Below, piece after piece: positions 14,717-18,058 of a stretch of DNA of 18,058 bases (positions within the stretch are counted from its first letter, which is position 1; each line of letters opens with the position of its first letter). Both the position numbers and the translations under genes were made by a program. The stretch comes from Lachnospiraceae bacterium (lineage in GTDB: Bacteria; Bacillota; Clostridia; Lachnospirales; Lachnospiraceae): NCBI GenBank assembly GCA_003519685.1, contig DOWG01000135.1, positions 3,345-21,402 of the forward strand, in the 5' to 3' direction. A model generated the notes under the pieces. The model worked only from the letters and a program-made list of their open reading frames with translations, had not been told where the DNA came from and did no database searches.

Positions 14717-17296
14717 GTGAAGAAGACCAAAAAAATTCGATTGGTTGCTGCTATAGCAATCGTCCTCGCCTTGATTGGATATGTAACGTTTATTTGCTTC
14801 CACTATTTTTTCTATAAAGGTTATGAGAAGTATTTGACCGGTTACACTTTTGAACCAAGTGCGGAGTTTGTTGCCATGAACGATAATGCCCCTAAAGTGA
14901 ATGGAATGGTTCTAGCAGCAGAAAATGAATTCCTAAAGCTATATACCAATGGAAAGACAACGGAAATTGCTGTTTATGATAAACGAACCGATGAAATTAC
15001 CTATTCAAATCCGGTGGACAGGGCCGATGATCCGATTGCTTCCGGCAGAAATATGACGGCACTAAATTCGCAGTTTATGCTGACCTACTATGACTCTAGT
15101 ATGACGGAAGTAACCATGTATAATTATGATTATAGTATTGCTAGGGAACAGTTTAAAATGGAAGGAATTGAAGATGGTATTCGATATACCTACTTACTCG
15201 GTAACCTAGATAGCCCTACAGGGCTCGTTCCTCCTTTTATTACTGAGGTGAGATTGCAAGAGAAAATCATTAGTCAGCTATCCGAACGTGATGCCAGGAT
15301 ATTTAAAAATAGTTATATGCCTTCCGGAACCTCGGATGGTGTTATGGAACTTACTGCCGGTGTAAAAGCCAGTAAAGTAGGACTTAAGAAAATGAACAAG
15401 ATGTTGGAGGAGATTGGATATGCACAGGCGGATTTTGATGAAGACGCCAAATTAGTAGCCGGAGGTGAACTGCCGGAGAGAACAACCTTTACCATTGTGG
15501 TTGAATATCAGTTAAAGGATGACAAACTGGTAGTGAAGGTGCCGACGGAGCAGATGAGCAGTACGGGTACCGGTAAAATAGCTAACATTTCTTTGCTTAG
15601 TTTCTTTGGAGCAGGAAGTATCAATGAGGATGGATACCTTCTGGTTCCCAATGGCTCCGGCTCCCTAATTTATTTTAACAATGGAAAGAAGACAGAGCGA
15701 TATAACCAATATATCTATGGAATGGATCCAACACTACAATCCTATACGGTTGTTGAGGATACGGAAAATGCAAGAATACCGATCTTTGGTATTAAGAGGG
15801 AAAACAGTGCAATCTTTGCCGAAATTACTAATGGGGACGCTTTGGCCAATATCATAGCAGATGTATCTGGCAAAACCAATAGTTATAACTATGTATACCC
15901 CACCTTTACCTTAAGGGGGGCGGAGAAAATCTCCATGTTTGGAGCGGAAGGAGTATCTGCAGATCTTCCCACCGTAGAAAAGGATTTATATAATCTGGAT
16001 ATTACAGTAGAGTATGCCTTCCTGGAAAAGAAGGATGCAAGCTACTCCGGCATGGCGAATTACTATCGGGAAGAGCTGATTAATCGCGGCGTCTTAACGG
16101 CGAAAAAGGCAAAGAAAAGCATTCCCTTCTATCTGGATATCGTGGGTGGAATTAAGCGTGAGGACAGTTTCCTTGGGGTACCGTATATGGCAGTATATCC
16201 GATGACTACATTCGAGGAAGCAGGTCGTATTGCAGATATCCTAAAGGAGGAAGGGATAACCAATCTTAAGATGAATTATCTTGGTTGGTTTAACGGTGGA
16301 TATTTTCATGACCCTGCTAAGAATATCAAAATTGAACGTAAACTTGGTGGAAAAAAGAATTGGATAAAGCTCTATGAGAAGCTAGAAGCCAATGGCTCAA
16401 AACTATTTGGCGATGTAGCGATCCAGAAGATATCCTACGAAGCTGACCATTATAATTACAAATTGGAAAATGCACAATACTATTCCGGACTTACCGTAAC
16501 CTTTGGCGGGGTGAACCCGGTAACCATGCGGCAAACCGGTGGAATGGGATATGTGGAAACCAACTACGATGTTCTTTCACCGAAGTTTATCGAACGCTAT
16601 GTGAGTAAATTCTTAGTTAAAATGAAGCGGATCGATGCCTCCGGCGTATCCTTAAGAGACTTGGGCGATTTCCTAACTGCTGATAAAAGAAGAACCAATG
16701 TAATCAATCGCCAGGAAGCGAAACAAATTGTTGTAGGACAACTGGAACGAATGGATGGGGCGATTAGCGAACTGATGCTTCAGGGGGGTAATTCCTATGT
16801 ATGGGCCTATGCCGATGATTTAATCAATATTCCTGGTAGTCATAATTCTTACTACATTGTGGATGAGGAAATACCATTTTACCAAATGCTTATCAATGGA
16901 TATATCAATTATGCGTCTAGCGCTATTAATTTAAGTGACAGCTATGATAAGCAGGAAATCATTCTCAGAATGATTGAATATGGTTCATCACCGCATTTTA
17001 CCTTATCCTACAATAGTTCCAGTGAGATCAAATATTCCGGTATGAATAGCTTATATTCCACACAGTATGAGACATGGATGGCAGATGCGGTAGATATCTA
17101 TGATAAGACAAACGAAGCATTGCACTATGTGACCGGAAGTACCATGGTTGAACATGAGATGATCGAGGCTGGGGTTAAGAGAATAACCTATAATAATGGT
17201 ATTATCATATATATAAATCAAAATAAGAGAGACGTAAATGTGAACGGGATAAAGATACCTGCAATGCGTTATGTAATAGAGGGGGTAGAGGAATGA
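14717..17296 (+). CDS. DUF5696-like membrane-anchored protein, candidate glycoside hydrolase
   Basis: This 859-residue protein uses a GTG start with GGAGGG 7 bases upstream. A basic N-terminus and one hydrophobic segment (about 8-32) make it a membrane-anchored outward-facing protein. A beta-rich region (about 45-430) leads through a GMANYYREELINRG linker into what looks like a TIM-barrel region (about 465-740), and a small beta-rich tail ends the protein. This resembles the build of several glycosidase clans, but I see no standard catalytic signature. Conserved-looking acidic spots are Asp474 (FYLDIVGG), Asp648/Asp651 (SLRDLGDF), Asp700/701 (WAYADDL) and Glu717/718 (VDEEIPFYQ). I recall the last motif from Firmicute DUF5696 proteins. 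It overlaps the next permease by 4 bases (ATGA). Family assignment is probable; enzymatic activity is inference. Confidence 0.75.
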   Translation: MKKTKKIRLVAAIAIVLALIGYVTFICFHYFFYKGYEKYLTGYTFEPSAEFVAMNDNAPKVNGMVLAAENEFLKLYTNGKTTEIAVYDKRTDEITYSNPVDRADDPIASGRNMTALNSQFMLTYYDSSMTEVTMYNYDYSIAREQFKMEGIEDGIRYTYLLGNLDSPTGLVPPFITEVRLQEKIISQLSERDARIFKNSYMPSGTSDGVMELTAGVKASKVGLKKMNKMLEEIGYAQADFDEDAKLVAGGELPERTTFTIVVEYQLKDDKLVVKVPTEQMSSTGTGKIANISLLSFFGAGSINEDGYLLVPNGSGSLIYFNNGKKTERYNQYIYGMDPTLQSYTVVEDTENARIPIFGIKRENSAIFAEITNGDALANIIADVSGKTNSYNYVYPTFTLRGAEKISMFGAEGVSADLPTVEKDLYNLDITVEYAFLEKKDASYSGMANYYREELINRGVLTAKKAKKSIPFYLDIVGGIKREDSFLGVPYMAVYPMTTFEEAGRIADILKEEGITNLKMNYLGWFNGGYFHDPAKNIKIERKLGGKKNWIKLYEKLEANGSKLFGDVAIQKISYEADHYNYKLENAQYYSGLTVTFGGVNPVTMRQTGGMGYVETNYDVLSPKFIERYVSKFLVKMKRIDASGVSLRDLGDFLTADKRRTNVINRQEAKQIVVGQLERMDGAISELMLQGGNSYVWAYADDLINIPGSHNSYYIVDEEIPFYQMLINGYINYASSAINLSDSYDKQEIILRMIEYGSSPHFTLSYNSSSEIKYSGMNSLYSTQYETWMADAVDIYDKTNEALHYVTGSTMVEHEMIEAGVKRITYNNGIIIYINQNKRDVNVNGIKIPAMRYVIEGVEE

Positions 17297-18058
17297 AAAA
17301 TAAACGAATGACATTAAGGCAAAAACGTGCAATAACCGGTTTCCTTTTCATCCTGCCATGGTTTATCGGATTCCTTGTATACTATCTCAAAAGTCTAATT
17401 CATACGGTTCAGTTCTCTCTTAGCAATGTTCGGATTGCGGAAACCGGAGGATATACTACGGAGTTTATAGGAGCTGAGAATTTTCGGTTTGCTTTGCTGG
17501 AACATGCAACGTTCAATCAGGTTTTGGCTGACTCACTATGGAACATCTTAATTGATGTACCATTTATCATATTCTTTAGTTTATTTATAGCGATTATGCT
17601 AAACTCCAGATTTAAAGGAAGGGCATTGGTTCGAGCAATCTTCTTCCTTCCAATTTTACTTGGTTCCGGTGCTGTGCGGGAGACGCTGCAATTAGCAACG
17701 GAAAATATCCAAGGAGGAGCAGCATCAACAGTCGCCGAACTGGCTACGAGTTCCGGCGTAAATGTGGATTACTTCCTGCACATTTTCGTTGAGATTGGCT
17801 TGCCAGAACAATTGGTAGAATACATAACGGGTTTGATTGCAAGAATCTATGAGATTGTTCGTGCATCCAGTGTACAGATAATCGTTTTCTTGGCGGCTCT
17901 TCAATCCGTGCCATCCTCTATGTATGAGGTAGCACAGATCGAAGGAGCAACTACCTATGAAACGTTCTGGAAAGTGACATTCCCTATGGTTTCGCCACTA
18001 ATTATAACCAATGTTATTTATACCATAGTTGACTCTTTCGCTACTAGTGAGGTTGTTA
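17293..18058 (+). CDS. Second MalF-type sugar ABC permease (3' end beyond window)
   Basis: The first 255 residues are visible and the frame is open at the window edge. The protein begins MKNKRMTLRQKRAITGFLFI with its first membrane segment at about 14-33. A long hydrophilic/helical insert (about 128-190) between membrane segments recalls the extra extracytoplasmic loop of some MalF proteins. The EAA loop EVAQIEGATTYETFWKVTFP is intact at about 216-235. The start overlaps the DUF5696-like stop codon (ATGA), so it is translated as part of the same operon. It is a different protein from the permease at 10791, so the operon appears to encode a second importer half; its MalG-type partner would be expected just downstream. 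Confidence 0.92.
   Translation, partial: MKNKRMTLRQKRAITGFLFILPWFIGFLVYYLKSLIHTVQFSLSNVRIAETGGYTTEFIGAENFRFALLEHATFNQVLADSLWNILIDVPFIIFFSLFIAIMLNSRFKGRALVRAIFFLPILLGSGAVRETLQLATENIQGGAASTVAELATSSGVNVDYFLHIFVEIGLPEQLVEYITGLIARIYEIVRASSVQIIVFLAALQSVPSSMYEVAQIEGATTYETFWKVTFPMVSPLIITNVIYTIVDSFATSEVV

Noticed and set aside
17051..17332. Minus-strand frame of 93 codons
   Set aside because: It is antisense to the end of the DUF5696-like gene and the start of the next permease.
1..18058. CRISPR arrays, tRNA or rRNA genes, riboswitches
   Set aside because: I found no regularly spaced direct repeats, no cloverleaf with a conserved T-loop and no recognisable aptamer core. The 68-base leader of the transporter operon is too short and unstructured for a known riboswitch.

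Overview
The window looks like a piece of a low-to-moderate GC anaerobic Firmicute chromosome, most likely a Lachnospiraceae/Clostridium-type bacterium. The reasons are strong AGGAGG ribosome sites, an A/T-rich intergenic style, a PdaB-like deacetylase of the sporulation type, a rubrerythrin-like protein, a remnant of an oxygen-sensitive radical-SAM sulfatase-maturating enzyme, and a CUT1 sugar transporter operon without its own ATPase. No species name can be given from the sequence alone.

Region 1 (1-2700) holds three unrelated housekeeping-type genes. A rubrerythrin-like gene (minus) and a PdaB-like polysaccharide deacetylase (plus) are divergent. The deacetylase converges on a CPBP-family membrane protease (minus), with a strong hairpin between them that looks usable in both directions.

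Region 2 (about 2700-6070) is disrupted accessory DNA. An IS91-like element on the minus strand carries a complete tyrosine recombinase whose stop codon overlaps a TTG start of an HUH/Y2-type transposase. The element is bordered by inverted repeats and hairpins. Immediately right of it lies the C-terminal 40% of an anaerobic sulfatase-maturating enzyme. Its radical-SAM core is gone and is not found on the left side of the element. A short orphan reading frame lies on the left side.

Region 3 (about 6170-18058) is a carbohydrate-acquisition locus. A LacI-family regulator with its own promoter and terminator precedes a long, tightly packed operon. The order is a 976-residue solute-binding protein fused to two beta-sandwich (carbohydrate-binding-like) modules, a MalF-type and a MalG-type permease, an NHL-repeat/TPR membrane-anchored protein, a Yip1-like membrane protein, an 859-residue membrane-anchored DUF5696-like protein with a probable TIM-barrel core, and a second MalF-type permease running off the window. 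Genes are 1-17 bases apart or overlap by 4-8 bases. A good sigma-A promoter drives the operon. A matching palindrome (TGCA, six bases, TGCATT) lies at both the regulator and operon promoters and is a candidate operator.

The most interesting part is region 3. A surface sugar-capture protein, two importer permease sets and three poorly described envelope proteins appear to be co-expressed. My reading, which is inference, is that they form an envelope-associated capture/processing/import system for an unidentified oligosaccharide, with the DUF5696-like protein as a possible glycosidase.
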